A stretch of DNA of 64,000 bases, from the NCBI GenBank assembly GCA_017640665.1, contig JAEPQE010000002.1, positions 372,001 through 436,000 on the forward strand, read 5' to 3'. Source of the stretch: Balneolaceae bacterium (GTDB lineage Bacteria; Bacteroidota; Rhodothermia; Balneolales; Balneolaceae). This document shows positions 29,833 through 39,198 of the stretch, piece by piece. The translations under genes and the position numbers were made by a program. Position 1 is the first letter of the stretch. Every line of letters starts with the position of its first letter. The notes beneath the pieces are model-generated. The model was not told where the DNA came from and made no database searches. It was given only the letters and a program-made list of their open reading frames with translations.

Positions 29833-32637
29833 TTAATTTGCGTCTTCGAGGGTACGTTTCTCTTCAGTAATCTTATAGCTCTCGAAGGAGTCGCCAACCT
29901 TGATGTCGTTGTAGTTCTGAATGCTGATACCACACTCGTAACCAGAGGCAACTTCTTTCACATCATCCTTGAAACGTTTCAGTGCTCCAATAGCGCCATC
30001 ATAGATTACAACGCCTTCACGGATAATTCGAACCGGATTGTTTCGATCAATCTTACCTTCTGTAACGTAGCAACCGGCAATGGTTCCAACTTTAGAAACT
30101 TTGAAGATTTCACGAACCTCAACGATTCCCATCATCTGTTCTTTCAATTCCGGAGATAGAAGCCCTTCAAGAGCATCTCTTACTTCATCAACGGCATCGT
30201 AAATAACACTGAAGAGTCGGATATCGATTTCTTCTGACTCGGCCAATTTACGTGCCTGGGCAGTAGGACGAACCTGGAAACCAATTATAATCGCATCAGA
30301 AGCGGATGCAAGCAATACATCTGATTCAGAGATTGCACCAGCTCCGGTATGAATGATATTCACGGCAACTTCATCGGTACTTATTTTCTGTAACGATCCC
30401 GAAAGTGCCTCAATGGAACCATCCACATCCGCTTTAATTATGATATTCAATTCAGAAACTTCACCAAGAGCAAGTCGGCGAGACAGATCATCCAGCGTCA
30501 TGTGCTTAGTTTTACGCATTGCTTGCTCACGACGGATCTGTTGACGTTGATTTGCAACTTCTTTAGCTGTTTTCTCATCTTCAGCAACAACAAGTTTGTC
30601 TCCTGCCTGAGGCATTTCGTCAAAACCTGTCAACTGAACCGGAGTTGCCGGACCAGCCGCTTTAATTCGTTGGCCATGATCATCTTCCATCGCACGAACG
30701 CGACCGAAACATGGACCTGCTACAAATGCATCTCCAACATTCATCGTACCATTTTGTATCAGAATATTGGCAACAATACCTTTTCCTTTATCAAGACGGG
30801 CTTCGAGTACCACACCATCTGCACGTCGATCCGGATTTGCTTTAAGATCAAGAAGTTCAGCTTCAATCAACACTTTCTCGAGCAGGTCATCAATTCCAAC
30901 ACCGGTTTTCGCTGAAACAAGTGCGAACTGAGTTGTTCCACCCCATTCCTCAACAATCACATCATGATCAGAAAGCTGTTGTTTAATCTTATCAGGAGTA
31001 GAACCGTCTTTATCAATCTTGTTGATAGCAACTACAATAGGCACCCCTGCTGCTTTCGCGTGATTAATCGCCTCAATAGTTTGGGGCATCACAGAGTCAT
31101 CAGCAGCGACAACCAGAATTACAATATCGGTTGCCTGAGCACCACGGGAACGCATTGCAGTAAAGGCCTCGTGACCAGGAGTATCCAGAAATGTCACTTT
31201 TTTGCCTTGATGGTTCACTTCATAAGCACCAACGTGCTGAGTAATACCACCCGCCTCGCCTTCAGCTACTTTTGCTTCTCGAATATAATCAAGTAAAGAT
31301 GTTTTACCGTGATCAACGTGCCCCATTACCGTAATAATCGGAGCACGAGGTTTAAGGTCTTCCTCAGCATCTTCTTCAATAACCAGTTCTTCTACAAGCT
31401 CTTCCGCGTCGATGAACTTAACATCCTTCCCGAATTCACTGGCTACCAATTCAATGGTACCTGCATCAAGCCGTTGATTGATGGTAATCATCAAACCAAT
31501 ACTCATACATGCAGAAATAATATCGTTTACGCCAACTTCTAACTCTTCAGCAAGATCGTTAGCTGTAATGAACTCAGTTACCTCGATGGTACCTGATTCC
31601 ATTTCTTCCATTTCCTGCTGTTGTTGCAACTCCTCTTCTCTTTCTTCTTTTCGTTGACGGCGACGTTTACCTCGTTTTGTACCAACGGTACTATTCCCCT
31701 GCATTTTTTTCAGGGTTTCGCGCATCATACGATCAACATCCACCTCATCGACTTCAGTCTTAGACTTAGCTTTTCCTTTGCTGTCTTTTTTAGGAGATGG
31801 TTTTCTTTTACGTTCTTTTGTTGCTGATTTCTCATCCTTCGATTTAGAATCAAATCCCGGACGATCTTTCTTTCGTTTTCTCTTCTTTCGTACTTTTGAA
31901 TCTGATGTCAGGTCATTGGTAAAGGCTGTTTTTCCAAGTACTTTAGTTCCTTTTAATTGCTTAGCACGTCCACGGATGATTTTCTGCTTCTCTTCTTCGG
32001 ATACATCTTCGTCGTCCTCAGACTCGTCATCGTCACTTTCTTCTTCTTCATCCTCAGTCTCTTCCTCATCTTTATCAGAATCAGAAGCTTCTTCTTCAGA
32101 GTCTTCTGTATCTTCCTCGGTAACCTGTTCTTCCTCGGTCTCTTCTTCAGCAACTACTTCTTCTACTTCAGGTTCGGGTTCAGCTTCAGGCTCTTCTTCT
32201 TTTTGAGCAACTTCAGGCTCAGGCTCCTCCTCCGGTTCTTCTTCAGCTACTTCAGGCTCAACTTTTTCTTCCTCTTCGATGGGTTCTAAGTCAGCGACTA
32301 AGTCCTCTTCAACATCCGGAGTTTCCTCTTCGTCGATTGGTTCAAGAGCATCTATAGGTTCCAAAATGTTATCTAGTGTAACGCTATCGTTACGCTGATT
32401 CATCATATGACTACGGCGACTTTCGTATTCTTCTTTGGCTCGCTCGTGGTCCTGGCTTTTCGCCTTGTCTTCCCCATAAACTCCATCCAACACTTCATAC
32501 ATTTCTGGTGTTATCTTGAAATTAGGACGATTAGCCGCAGAAAAATCATTTTCTTCCAGCGTATCAACGATAGACTGTGTAGAAACATTAAATTCTGAAG
32601 CTACTTTAAATAAAGGTTTTGGTCTGTTTATGGGCAT
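29833..32637 (-). CDS. infB: Translation initiation factor IF-2
   Basis: The 934-residue protein ends in the conserved IF-2 core: GTPase with G-H-V-D-H-G-K-T-S near residue 442, D-T-P-G-H-E near 490, N-K-I-D near 545, followed by domains II to IV. An IF2-N domain is repeated (residues 1-55 and about 350-400). Between them, residues about 80-225 are almost entirely Glu/Asp/Ser (long runs of E-E-E-P-E), then a Lys/Arg-rich stretch about 230-335. It positions initiator tRNA on the ribosome. The charged spacer explains the many false Ser/Phe-rich reading frames on the opposite strand. Confidence 0.97.
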   Translation of the reverse strand: MPINRPKPLFKVASEFNVSTQSIVDTLEENDFSAANRPNFKITPEMYEVLDGVYGEDKAKSQDHERAKEEYESRRSHMMNQRNDSVTLDNILEPIDALEPIDEEETPDVEEDLVADLEPIEEEEKVEPEVAEEEPEEEPEPEVAQKEEEPEAEPEPEVEEVVAEEETEEEQVTEEDTEDSEEEASDSDKDEEETEDEEEESDDDESEDDEDVSEEEKQKIIRGRAKQLKGTKVLGKTAFTNDLTSDSKVRKKRKRKKDRPGFDSKSKDEKSATKERKRKPSPKKDSKGKAKSKTEVDEVDVDRMMRETLKKMQGNSTVGTKRGKRRRQRKEEREEELQQQQEMEEMESGTIEVTEFITANDLAEELEVGVNDIISACMSIGLMITINQRLDAGTIELVASEFGKDVKFIDAEELVEELVIEEDAEEDLKPRAPIITVMGHVDHGKTSLLDYIREAKVAEGEAGGITQHVGAYEVNHQGKKVTFLDTPGHEAFTAMRSRGAQATDIVILVVAADDSVMPQTIEAINHAKAAGVPIVVAINKIDKDGSTPDKIKQQLSDHDVIVEEWGGTTQFALVSAKTGVGIDDLLEKVLIEAELLDLKANPDRRADGVVLEARLDKGKGIVANILIQNGTMNVGDAFVAGPCFGRVRAMEDDHGQRIKAAGPATPVQLTGFDEMPQAGDKLVVAEDEKTAKEVANQRQQIRREQAMRKTKHMTLDDLSRRLALGEVSELNIIIKADVDGSIEALSGSLQKISTDEVAVNIIHTGAGAISESDVLLASASDAIIIGFQVRPTAQARKLAESEEIDIRLFSVIYDAVDEVRDALEGLLSPELKEQMMGIVEVREIFKVSKVGTIAGCYVTEGKIDRNNPVRIIREGVVIYDGAIGALKRFKDDVKEVASGYECGISIQNYNDIKVGDSFESYKITEEKRTLEDAN

Positions 32638-32688
32638 GTTCTGCTTTTAAATTGTGCTCTAAAACTAAATAAAAATATGAGTAATTGC

Positions 32689-33948
32689 TTAGCCTGCTTC
32701 CTCGTCAAATTCATACGCAATTACTTTGATGATTTTAGCTGCAAGCTCTGCATCAATCTCGCCATTGGTACGGCTTACGATTTCATCTGCATCCAGATCA
32801 AGTACGGCACGGGCGGTATCGCAACCGATCTCGTGTAGTTTTTTGATGTTTTCGGCACCAAAATCTTCCTCAAACTCGGCCAGATCGATATCGTCTTCTT
32901 CTTCCACTTCACGGTAGACATCAATTTCGCATTCTGCTAATTTTGAAGCCAGGCGAATATTCACTCCACCTTTACCAATTGCTTTGGATACTTCATCTGC
33001 AGGAACGAGTACATTTGCCTTTGCACCTTCTTCATCCAGTTCCACTTTAAGAACTTCTGCCGGCTGAAGAGCTCTTTTGATAAACTCGATCTTATCTGCT
33101 GAATAATTGATCACATCAATATTCTCGTTTTGAAGCTCTCGTACGATGGCATGAATACGGATACCTTTCATCCCAACACAAGCTCCAACAGGATCAACGC
33201 GCTCGTCATGAGAAAGAACAGCTACTTTAGAACGATCTCCCGGTGCACGGGCAATTTTTACTAGCTCAATAATCCCATCAAATACTTCAGGAATTTCATT
33301 TTCAAATAATCGTTCTAAGAACAATTCTGACGTTCTTGAAATAATAACTGTAGGGTTACCATTCTTCATGTGAACACCAATCACTACCGCGCGGATGGTA
33401 TCCCCTTTGCGGTAACGGTCTTTGTAAATCTGCTCATTCTTTGGAAGGAGCAATTCCACACCGTTGTGATTTACTAAAATATCTTTGTTGTGGCGAACCT
33501 GGTATACATCTCCAAGAATGATTTCACCTACACGATCTGTATAATCTTCGTAGATGTTGTCTTTTTCTATCTCACGAATACGTTGTGCAAGCTGCTGACG
33601 TGCCATCATTACGGCACGACGTCCGAAGTCCAAAATCTGCACTTCCTGAGCAAGCTCGTCATACAATTCAATATCAGGGTCTACTTTTTGCGCTTCTTCC
33701 AGTACAATTTCTGCAACAGGATCAGAAAGCTCTTCTTTCGGAACTACTTCCTGTACATGAAGAATCTGAATCTCTCCCCGGTCGGCATTCAAGATCACCT
33801 CGAACGCGTCGTCTGTTTCGTACTTCTTACGAATCATAGTTCTGAATACATCTTCCAAGATGGAAAGTAACAGGTCACGATCAATGCCTTTTTCTTTCGC
33901 GATCTCAGCAAATGAGGAAATAATCTGTTTTGATAAATCGTTTTGCAT
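32689..33948 (-). CDS. nusA: Transcription termination/antitermination protein
   Basis: The 419-residue protein has the NusA N-terminal RNAP-binding domain (1-125), an S1 domain (about 130-200), and two KH domains (about 210-350; V-G-A-C-V-G-M-K-G-I-R-I and A-I-G-K-G-G-V-N-I-R-L-A). The C-terminus has one short acidic helix-hairpin region (about 355-415) rather than the two acidic repeats of E. coli, a common shorter form. It lies between rimP (13-base gap) and infB (51-base gap). Confidence 0.96.
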   Translation of the reverse strand: MQNDLSKQIISSFAEIAKEKGIDRDLLLSILEDVFRTMIRKKYETDDAFEVILNADRGEIQILHVQEVVPKEELSDPVAEIVLEEAQKVDPDIELYDELAQEVQILDFGRRAVMMARQQLAQRIREIEKDNIYEDYTDRVGEIILGDVYQVRHNKDILVNHNGVELLLPKNEQIYKDRYRKGDTIRAVVIGVHMKNGNPTVIISRTSELFLERLFENEIPEVFDGIIELVKIARAPGDRSKVAVLSHDERVDPVGACVGMKGIRIHAIVRELQNENIDVINYSADKIEFIKRALQPAEVLKVELDEEGAKANVLVPADEVSKAIGKGGVNIRLASKLAECEIDVYREVEEEDDIDLAEFEEDFGAENIKKLHEIGCDTARAVLDLDADEIVSRTNGEIDAELAAKIIKVIAYEFDEEAG

Positions 33949-33961
33949 CAGGGCTTGCCTA

Positions 33962-34423
33962 TTATATTACGGGGATAATTTTTGCTTCAATAATGGACTC
34001 AAAAGGAATCTCAGTCTGTTCTTTTTCATTGTTAGCAACCACAACAGCTGCTTCTGTAACTTCGACTATGATTCCCTGGAGTTTTTCAACGTCTTCGTCT
34101 GTTTTCCAGTAACGCACTTTTACCGTGCGCTCTTTATTTTTTTTGTATTGTCTGATATCTGTAAGCGGACGACTTAATCCCGGTGAAGAAACGTTCAACC
34201 TGTACTTATTATCAAACAACTCATGTGCGTCAATAAGAAATCCCAGCTCACGGCTGATATCCGCACATTCATCCAGATTTACACCACGTTCTTCGCCATC
34301 CAGATATACCCATATCTCGGTGCCACCACCGGTTTTAAGTTCCACATCTACCAGAAACAGGCCTTTTTCTTCAGCCAGCGGCAATGCAAGTTCTTTAATT
34401 GTTGAGGTTACGTCTGGATTCAT
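33962..34423 (-). CDS. rimP: Ribosome maturation factor
   Basis: The 153-residue protein fits RimP: an N-terminal alpha/beta domain (K-E-L-A-L-P-L-A-E-E-K-G-L-F-L-V-D-V-E), C-A-D-I-S-R-E-L near residues 52-59, Y-R-L-N-V-S-S-P-G-L-S-R-P-L near 74-87, and a C-terminal Sm-like domain. It assists 30S assembly and heads the rimP-nusA-infB operon. A hairpin with T-tract lies just upstream of its start. Confidence 0.95.
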   Translation of the reverse strand: MNPDVTSTIKELALPLAEEKGLFLVDVELKTGGGTEIWVYLDGEERGVNLDECADISRELGFLIDAHELFDNKYRLNVSSPGLSRPLTDIRQYKKNKERTVKVRYWKTDEDVEKLQGIIVEVTEAAVVVANNEKEQTEIPFESIIEAKIIPVI

Positions 34424-34441
34424 ACAGCAAATTTCGAAAAC

Positions 34442-34470
34442 AAAAAAAGTGAGTGCCTTTCGACGCTCAC
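34442..34470 (-). promoter_or_regulatory. Leader hairpin with T-tract just before rimP
   Basis: On the minus strand GTGAGCG pairs (one mismatch) with CACTCAC across an 8-base loop (plus 34449-34470) and is followed by seven T's (plus 34442-34448), ending 18 bases before the rimP ATG. It has the form of an intrinsic terminator inside the operon leader, a possible attenuator. No gene ends nearby on this strand whose transcript it would otherwise terminate. Confidence 0.45.
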
Positions 34471-34600
34471 CGAGCCTTGAAGATAGCTGTATTCAGTCTA
34501 AATTTCAATGAATTGAGAATGTTTTGTTTTGGGAGATTTAGCATGGCAGGTTCTGGTTTTAAAGTCTATTTAATTCTCGATATACAATTTTCCTCGTCCG

Positions 34601-34706
34601 CAAGCTCCGCCTTGGAAATGCACTCGGAAAGCTCTTGCTTCCATGTGTATAAAGTAGAAGCAGGAGCTTCAGAGATAGCATTCAAAACAAGGGAAACAGG
34701 AATGGT
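34601..34706. repeat. Degenerate dispersed repeat, copy D, with internal hairpin
   Basis: Within the 590-base gap 34424-35013, GCAAGCTCCGCCTTGGAAAT, then CTCGGAAAGCTCTTGCTTCC and GAAGCAGGAGCTTCAGAGAT match copies at 22106, 25029 and 25774. AGCTCTTGCTTC and GAAGCAGGAGCT can pair (one mismatch). The rest of the gap (34710-34940) shows no credible ORF. Confidence 0.5.
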
Positions 34707-34945
34707 CATCACGAGGAGCATATAAACTGAACTATGATTTCAATATAAATCGACGACATGATCTCCTTATCAGTGATACCAGACCTATTTTATGAGATTG
34801 CTTCGTAGAATTTGGACCTGCCTTAATTAAAAAGCAAGATACTCCTCGAAAAGATTTCTGGGTAATAGGGAGTGATCATGAGGAGCTTCTAAATGATATG
34901 CTAGCAGTTAGACTCTTCCCACTTGCCTTTTCCTTACAAAGCAAA

Positions 34946-34973
34946 AAAGCCCAACTCCGCAGAATTGGGCTTT
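34946..34973 (-). terminator. Terminator of the small membrane-protein genes
   Basis: AAAGCCCAA (34946-34954) pairs with TTGGGCTTT (34965-34973); the minus strand continues with T's, so it ends the 35723-35014 transcript. Confidence 0.8.
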
Positions 34974-35013
34974 CATTAATTATTTACTTTTCCGGCACAA
35001 ACGGACGCTTGCG

Positions 35014-35289
35014 CTAGTTGGGCGAGTTTATTTTAGCATAAAGGAATATTAATATTCCTAAAAAGAAACTGAAATATCCTACGTAAGCAACAGTTTTAAC
35101 ATATTTAAATTGGGATTGAATTTTATCCGAGGATACTTTTTCCTTCAAAATAGAAATATCTCTCTTCGATAAATATTCTTTCCAAACAGGCAGCCCTATT
35201 TTTTTTGAAACCTTTAAAAGAGTATATAAACTGGCTATAAAAATTATTATAAAACCTATCCTAAAGAAATGACCTGCTATTTCAAACAT
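35014..35289 (-). CDS. Small membrane protein (two TM helices)
   Basis: A 91-residue protein of unknown family, with TM helices at about residues 8-28 and 66-86 and a charged cytoplasmic loop (K-E-Y-L-S-K-R-D-I-S-I-L-K-E-K-V). It is the last of three tiny genes read on the minus strand and ends before a good terminator. No partner or domain is recognised. Confidence 0.55.
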   Translation of the reverse strand: MFEIAGHFFRIGFIIIFIASLYTLLKVSKKIGLPVWKEYLSKRDISILKEKVSSDKIQSQFKYVKTVAYVGYFSFFLGILIFLYAKINSPN

Positions 35290-35302
35290 TTTAACAAGAA
35301 TT

Positions 35303-35491
35303 TTAATCAGAGTTCTGTGATAACAACTTTAATATGAGCTTTTCTCTTATCATTTGTGTTACCAGAAACGCAAGAATCGCTACAAGAAATACCCATTGTG
35401 AATATTTTAAAGCCCAATAAAAGAAAGGGCTGCTTAAAATAAACCATTCAATCAAAAGCTTAATTCTCAGGCTTTTTTTCTTCCTTTCCAA
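35303..35491 (-). CDS. Very small membrane protein (two TM helices)
   Basis: A 62-residue protein, basic N-terminus (E-R-K-K-K-S-L-R-I-K), then two short hydrophobic segments (about 12-28 and 30-47). It overlaps the end of the upstream broken membrane gene by 32 bases and precedes 35014-35289 by 13 bases. Unknown function; could be part of a small membrane complex. Confidence 0.45.
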   Translation of the reverse strand: MERKKKSLRIKLLIEWFILSSPFFYWALKYSQWVFLVAILAFLVTQMIREKLILKLLSQNSD

Positions 35492-35723
35492 TTAACATTA
35501 AATCAAGAGCAGTGATGCTAATAATTAAAGTTAAAAAGAAGATTGAGCCATAAAGTACAAGCCCAATCACCCCTCCTATAAAACCAGTCCAAAGCGCTTT
35601 TGACAAATCAAGATCTGCATTCACTTTTAACAGCTCACTTATTATTCCAAATAAATAGACTGCTAGCAATATACCTGAAACAGATACCTAGTTAGTAAGG
35701 GCTATCTTTGCTTTAGTGTTCAT
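35460..35723 (-). pseudogene. Small membrane protein gene with early in-frame stop
   Basis: From the ATG at 35723 the minus-strand frame reads M-N-T-K-A-K-I-A-L-T-N, then TAG (plus 35688-35690), then continues in the same frame as V-S-V-S-G-I-L-L-A-V-Y-L-F-G-I-I through two TM helices to a stop at 35460. The first hydrophobic helix begins right after the stop, as expected of a single intact chain with one nonsense change. A downstream TTG (35667-35669) could still give a 69-residue product lacking the N-terminus. Hence pseudogene or a shortened gene with a TTG start. Confidence 0.6.
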
Positions 35724-35866
35724 ATTTTTTTCTCTGGTTCCATTGCTCTATTGTTGAATGAGGTTTGATACCTCTTTTTCGATGCTTCTCAATCAATATA
35801 ATCTTTTTCTTTTTTTTTGAACTGCATTTAATATCATCACTGATCTAATTCACAAAACTAACTACC

Positions 35867-38653
35867 ATGCGTTTTCTATTTTCTGCTGTTTTCATTCTAT
35901 GCTCCTCTTCTCTTCTAGCTCAACCCGTAGTTCCTTCTTCTGTTGCAGAGATGGAAGCTTCTATTAAACAAAGAGCTGAATTAAGAGCTAGTTCAATATT
36001 CAAAGATTTCCCAATACGTTCGGTAGGACCTGTTGTAATGAGCGGACGTGTTACAGATTTGGCTGTACACCCGGATAACCCACGGGTGTTTTATATCGGA
36101 TTCGGATCAGGAGGTGTTTTTAAAACTACAAACAGTGGTAATACCATGGAGCCGATTTTTGATCATCAGGATGGGGCATTAGGAGTTGGAGATATGGAAT
36201 TATCGAGAGCTAATCCGGATATCCTATGGGTTGGAACCGGAGAGAATAACAGCAGTCGTTCTACGTATGCCGGAACCGGTATTTACAAAAGCATGGATGC
36301 TGGTGAAACATGGACATTTAGTGGATTAAGAGGATCGCAGCATATAGGTCGGATTGTGAGTCACCCCACAGATGAAAACACGGTTTGGGTTGCAAGTCTT
36401 GGAGCTTTGTACAGTTCAAACTCTGTCCGTGGTGTATACAAAACTACTGATGGCGGCGAAACATGGGACCGTACTTTATTTATAAATGACAGCACCGGAG
36501 TTGTGGATTTAGTTATTCATCCGACTAACCCCGATATCCTGTGGGCATCAGCCTGGGAAAAAGACCGAAAGACCTGGAATTTTAAAGAAAGCGGTGCAGG
36601 ATCGGGGATTTATAAATCAACAGACGGTGGAGAAAATTGGACGAAAATCACCAGTGGGCTTCCTGATGGAGCTCATGTTGGTCGAATTGGGCTAGATATT
36701 AGCCAGTCGAATCCGAATATTCTGTATGCCTCGGTAGATAATCAGTTTGAGACAAAAACGGAGGTCGAAGAATCTGAAGGATTAACTTCTGCTGATTTTG
36801 TAGATATGAGTAAACGAAACTTCCTTCATCTGGAAGATAAAGAACTAAACGAGTATCTCAGATCTAACCGATTCCCAACCGAGTACACCGCTGCAAGTGT
36901 AAAAGCAGATGTCGAATCGGACAAATACGAACCCAGAGCTTTGGCTGATTATCTTGGTGATGCTAACGCGGCACTATTCAATACCAGTATCAAAGGACTT
37001 GAGGTTTATCGCTCGAACGATGGCGGTGAAAGTTGGGAACTTGTGAATTCTTACCCACTTGAAGGCGTGGTATTTACGTATGGATATTACTTCGGAGAAA
37101 TCAGAGTGGATCCCAACGACCCTGAGACGATTTACACATGGGGAGTTCCGCTGCTTAAATCCACCGATGGTGGAAAAACCTGGGAGCAAAAAGCAGACAA
37201 CCAGCCTGTTCATGTCGATCATCATGCTATGTGGATTAACCCGGACGATTCAGAGCACATCCTGCTTGGAAATGACGGTGGTTTGTACGAAAGTCATGAT
37301 GGAGGCGAAAACTTCATCCATCATAATGTAATGGCTGTTGGCCAGTTTTATACAGTAAATGTAGACATGGAAGAGCCTTACAACATATACGGCGGCTTGC
37401 AGGATAACGGAACCTTCATGGGACCTTCTACGTCAACCGGAGATCGAAATCGGCCATGGACAAGAATTGGCGGCGGAGATGGTATGCATGTGGCTCCAAA
37501 CCCGGAAAATCCCAATATCGTGTATACTGGTTTTCAGTATGGAAACTATGTCCGCCGGGATTTAGAGAATGGAGGAACGGTTCGCATCACTCCCGTTCAT
37601 GACCTTGGGGAAGCCCGCTACCGCTATAATTGGAATACCCCGGTGAATATGAGTTATCATAATCCGGAAATTATCTACTTCGGTTCTCAGAAACTGAATC
37701 GATCTTTTAATGAGGGTAAAGACTGGAAAGCCATCAGTCCTGATTTGACCGATGATTTACCAAATGGTGACGTCCCCTACTCTACACTAACAACCATTGC
37801 AGAATCACCCATTTCTTTTGATGTAATCTGGGTGGGATCGGATGATGGCAATATCCATGTGACTACCGATGCAGGAAATTCATGGAATAAAGTCTCGGAT
37901 AATCTTCCTCAACGACTATGGGTAAGTGAAATCCATGCTTCTAAGTATGATGAGAGAACAGCTTATGTTTCTTTAAATGGGTACCGATGGGATAATTTCG
38001 AGACTCATCTTTATAAAACTACTGACTACGGACAAAGCTGGACATCAATAAAAGGGAACCTTCCTGATGAAGTTACTAATGTGATTATTCAGGACCCGGT
38101 GAATCCTTCTATTCTTTATGCGGGGTTAGATTTTGGCAGCTATGTAAGTTTTGATGACGGTGACGAATGGCACTATCTGGTTAACATGCCCAATGTGGCT
38201 TCTTATGATATGATTGTCCACCCACGGGATTTGGAGTTAGTAGTTGCAACTCACGGTCGCAGTATGTGGGTGATGGATGTAGTGCCGCTTCATCAAGTAG
38301 CAGAACGATTAGATGAAGCCATTACGGCCATAAAACCTGAGTCAGTTCGTCACTCAAATCGTTGGGGAAATAAACGAGCTGAATGGGATGATGCATTTAT
38401 GCCCGACGTTGAGCTCATCTATTTCTTAGGTAGAGATGGGATGGAACAGAATGTGGAAATAGAAGTTAAGGATGAGCATGGAACAACTGTTTCAACTTTA
38501 GAAACACAAGGTTCCCATGGATTCAATACCTTTACCTGGAATTTAATAACCTCAGAAAATGAAGACGGTTTTGAATTCTTACAAAAAGGAACATATACAC
38601 TATCATTTAAGACAAGACGTACATCCCATGAGGTTAAATTCGAGATTAAATAA
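35867..38653 (+). CDS. Secreted BNR/Asp-box (sortilin-VPS10-like) propeller protein
   Basis: The 928-residue protein has a signal peptide (to L-L-A-Q, about residue 18) and many Asp-boxes: K-S-M-D-A-G-E-T-W, K-T-T-D-G-G-E-T-W, K-S-T-D-G-G-E-N-W, R-S-N-D-G-G-E-S-W, K-S-T-D-G-G-K-T-W, E-S-H-D-G-G-E-N-F, V-T-T-D-A-G-N-S-W, K-T-T-D-Y-G-Q-S-W. This is the VPS10/BNR 'glycosyl hydrolase-like' propeller abundant in Bacteroidota and Balneolota. The C-terminal 130 residues form a separate beta-sandwich without a T9SS tail. It is probably periplasmic or outer-membrane associated; true hydrolase activity is not established for this family. Overlaps the DUF192 gene by 26 bases. Confidence 0.9.
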   Translation: MRFLFSAVFILCSSSLLAQPVVPSSVAEMEASIKQRAELRASSIFKDFPIRSVGPVVMSGRVTDLAVHPDNPRVFYIGFGSGGVFKTTNSGNTMEPIFDHQDGALGVGDMELSRANPDILWVGTGENNSSRSTYAGTGIYKSMDAGETWTFSGLRGSQHIGRIVSHPTDENTVWVASLGALYSSNSVRGVYKTTDGGETWDRTLFINDSTGVVDLVIHPTNPDILWASAWEKDRKTWNFKESGAGSGIYKSTDGGENWTKITSGLPDGAHVGRIGLDISQSNPNILYASVDNQFETKTEVEESEGLTSADFVDMSKRNFLHLEDKELNEYLRSNRFPTEYTAASVKADVESDKYEPRALADYLGDANAALFNTSIKGLEVYRSNDGGESWELVNSYPLEGVVFTYGYYFGEIRVDPNDPETIYTWGVPLLKSTDGGKTWEQKADNQPVHVDHHAMWINPDDSEHILLGNDGGLYESHDGGENFIHHNVMAVGQFYTVNVDMEEPYNIYGGLQDNGTFMGPSTSTGDRNRPWTRIGGGDGMHVAPNPENPNIVYTGFQYGNYVRRDLENGGTVRITPVHDLGEARYRYNWNTPVNMSYHNPEIIYFGSQKLNRSFNEGKDWKAISPDLTDDLPNGDVPYSTLTTIAESPISFDVIWVGSDDGNIHVTTDAGNSWNKVSDNLPQRLWVSEIHASKYDERTAYVSLNGYRWDNFETHLYKTTDYGQSWTSIKGNLPDEVTNVIIQDPVNPSILYAGLDFGSYVSFDDGDEWHYLVNMPNVASYDMIVHPRDLELVVATHGRSMWVMDVVPLHQVAERLDEAITAIKPESVRHSNRWGNKRAEWDDAFMPDVELIYFLGRDGMEQNVEIEVKDEHGTTVSTLETQGSHGFNTFTWNLITSENEDGFEFLQKGTYTLSFKTRRTSHEVKFEIK

Positions 38654-39122
38654 AGTTTTACTAATCATAGTATCTGGTTTTTTTATAACTAACTGCAGTT
38701 CAGAAAAAACCGAACCCGCCAATAACAACCAGCCTAAAGGAAGGATAGTAACTCCGGAAAGTGAGTTAACCTTCCTCAACAAATCAGGGCAGGAAATCAC
38801 TAACCTTAGTATTTCAATAGCCGATTTACCGGATGAGCGAAATCAGGGTTTGATGGATGTACGAACTATGCCTCAGGATGTAGGGATGCTTTTTATCTTT
38901 GATGGAGAAGCACCCCGAAGTTTCTGGATGGCAAATACTCCTCTCCCCCTCGATATCATGTATGTGAATAGCGATAGTGTGATAGTTCGAATCTATCAAA
39001 ATACGACTCCCTTTTCTGAGACCAGCTTACCTTCGGAAGCACCTGCTCAGTTCGTTGTTGAAACGAACGGAGGTTTTTCGCTCACACATGGTATCACCGA
39101 AGGGATGAAGATTCGGTTCTGA
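38628..39122 (+). CDS. DUF192-family lipoprotein
   Basis: Starting at the ATG at 38628 gives a lipoprotein signal with lipobox I-T-N-C near residue 23; the upstream start at 38559 would place 23 hydrophilic residues before it and is rejected. The mature part is a DUF192 domain (L-P-D-E-R-N-Q-G-L-M-D-V-R, M-L-F-I-F-D-G-E, F-W-M-A-N-T-P-L-P-L-D-I-M-Y-V). DUF192 proteins are small beta-barrels of unknown role, often in the envelope. The start lies inside the end of the BNR gene, so translational coupling is likely. Confidence 0.9.
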   Translation: MRLNSRLNKVLLIIVSGFFITNCSSEKTEPANNNQPKGRIVTPESELTFLNKSGQEITNLSISIADLPDERNQGLMDVRTMPQDVGMLFIFDGEAPRSFWMANTPLPLDIMYVNSDSVIVRIYQNTTPFSETSLPSEAPAQFVVETNGGFSLTHGITEGMKIRF

Positions 39123-39198
39123 GCAAAATTCTCCCTTTTGCTCTTCCTGGGAAAAAACTTTTTCTTTTATCTAAACTCACTTTAACCAGTTCTCTCTC

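Noticed and set aside
31621-32598. Several plus-strand frames rich in Ser and Phe opposite infB
   Set aside because: They are mirror images of the Glu/Asp/Lys-rich spacer of IF-2 and have no independent start signals or family matches.
34710-34940. A possible short gene between copy D and the terminator
   Set aside because: Only short frames with no start signal; I see nothing credible.
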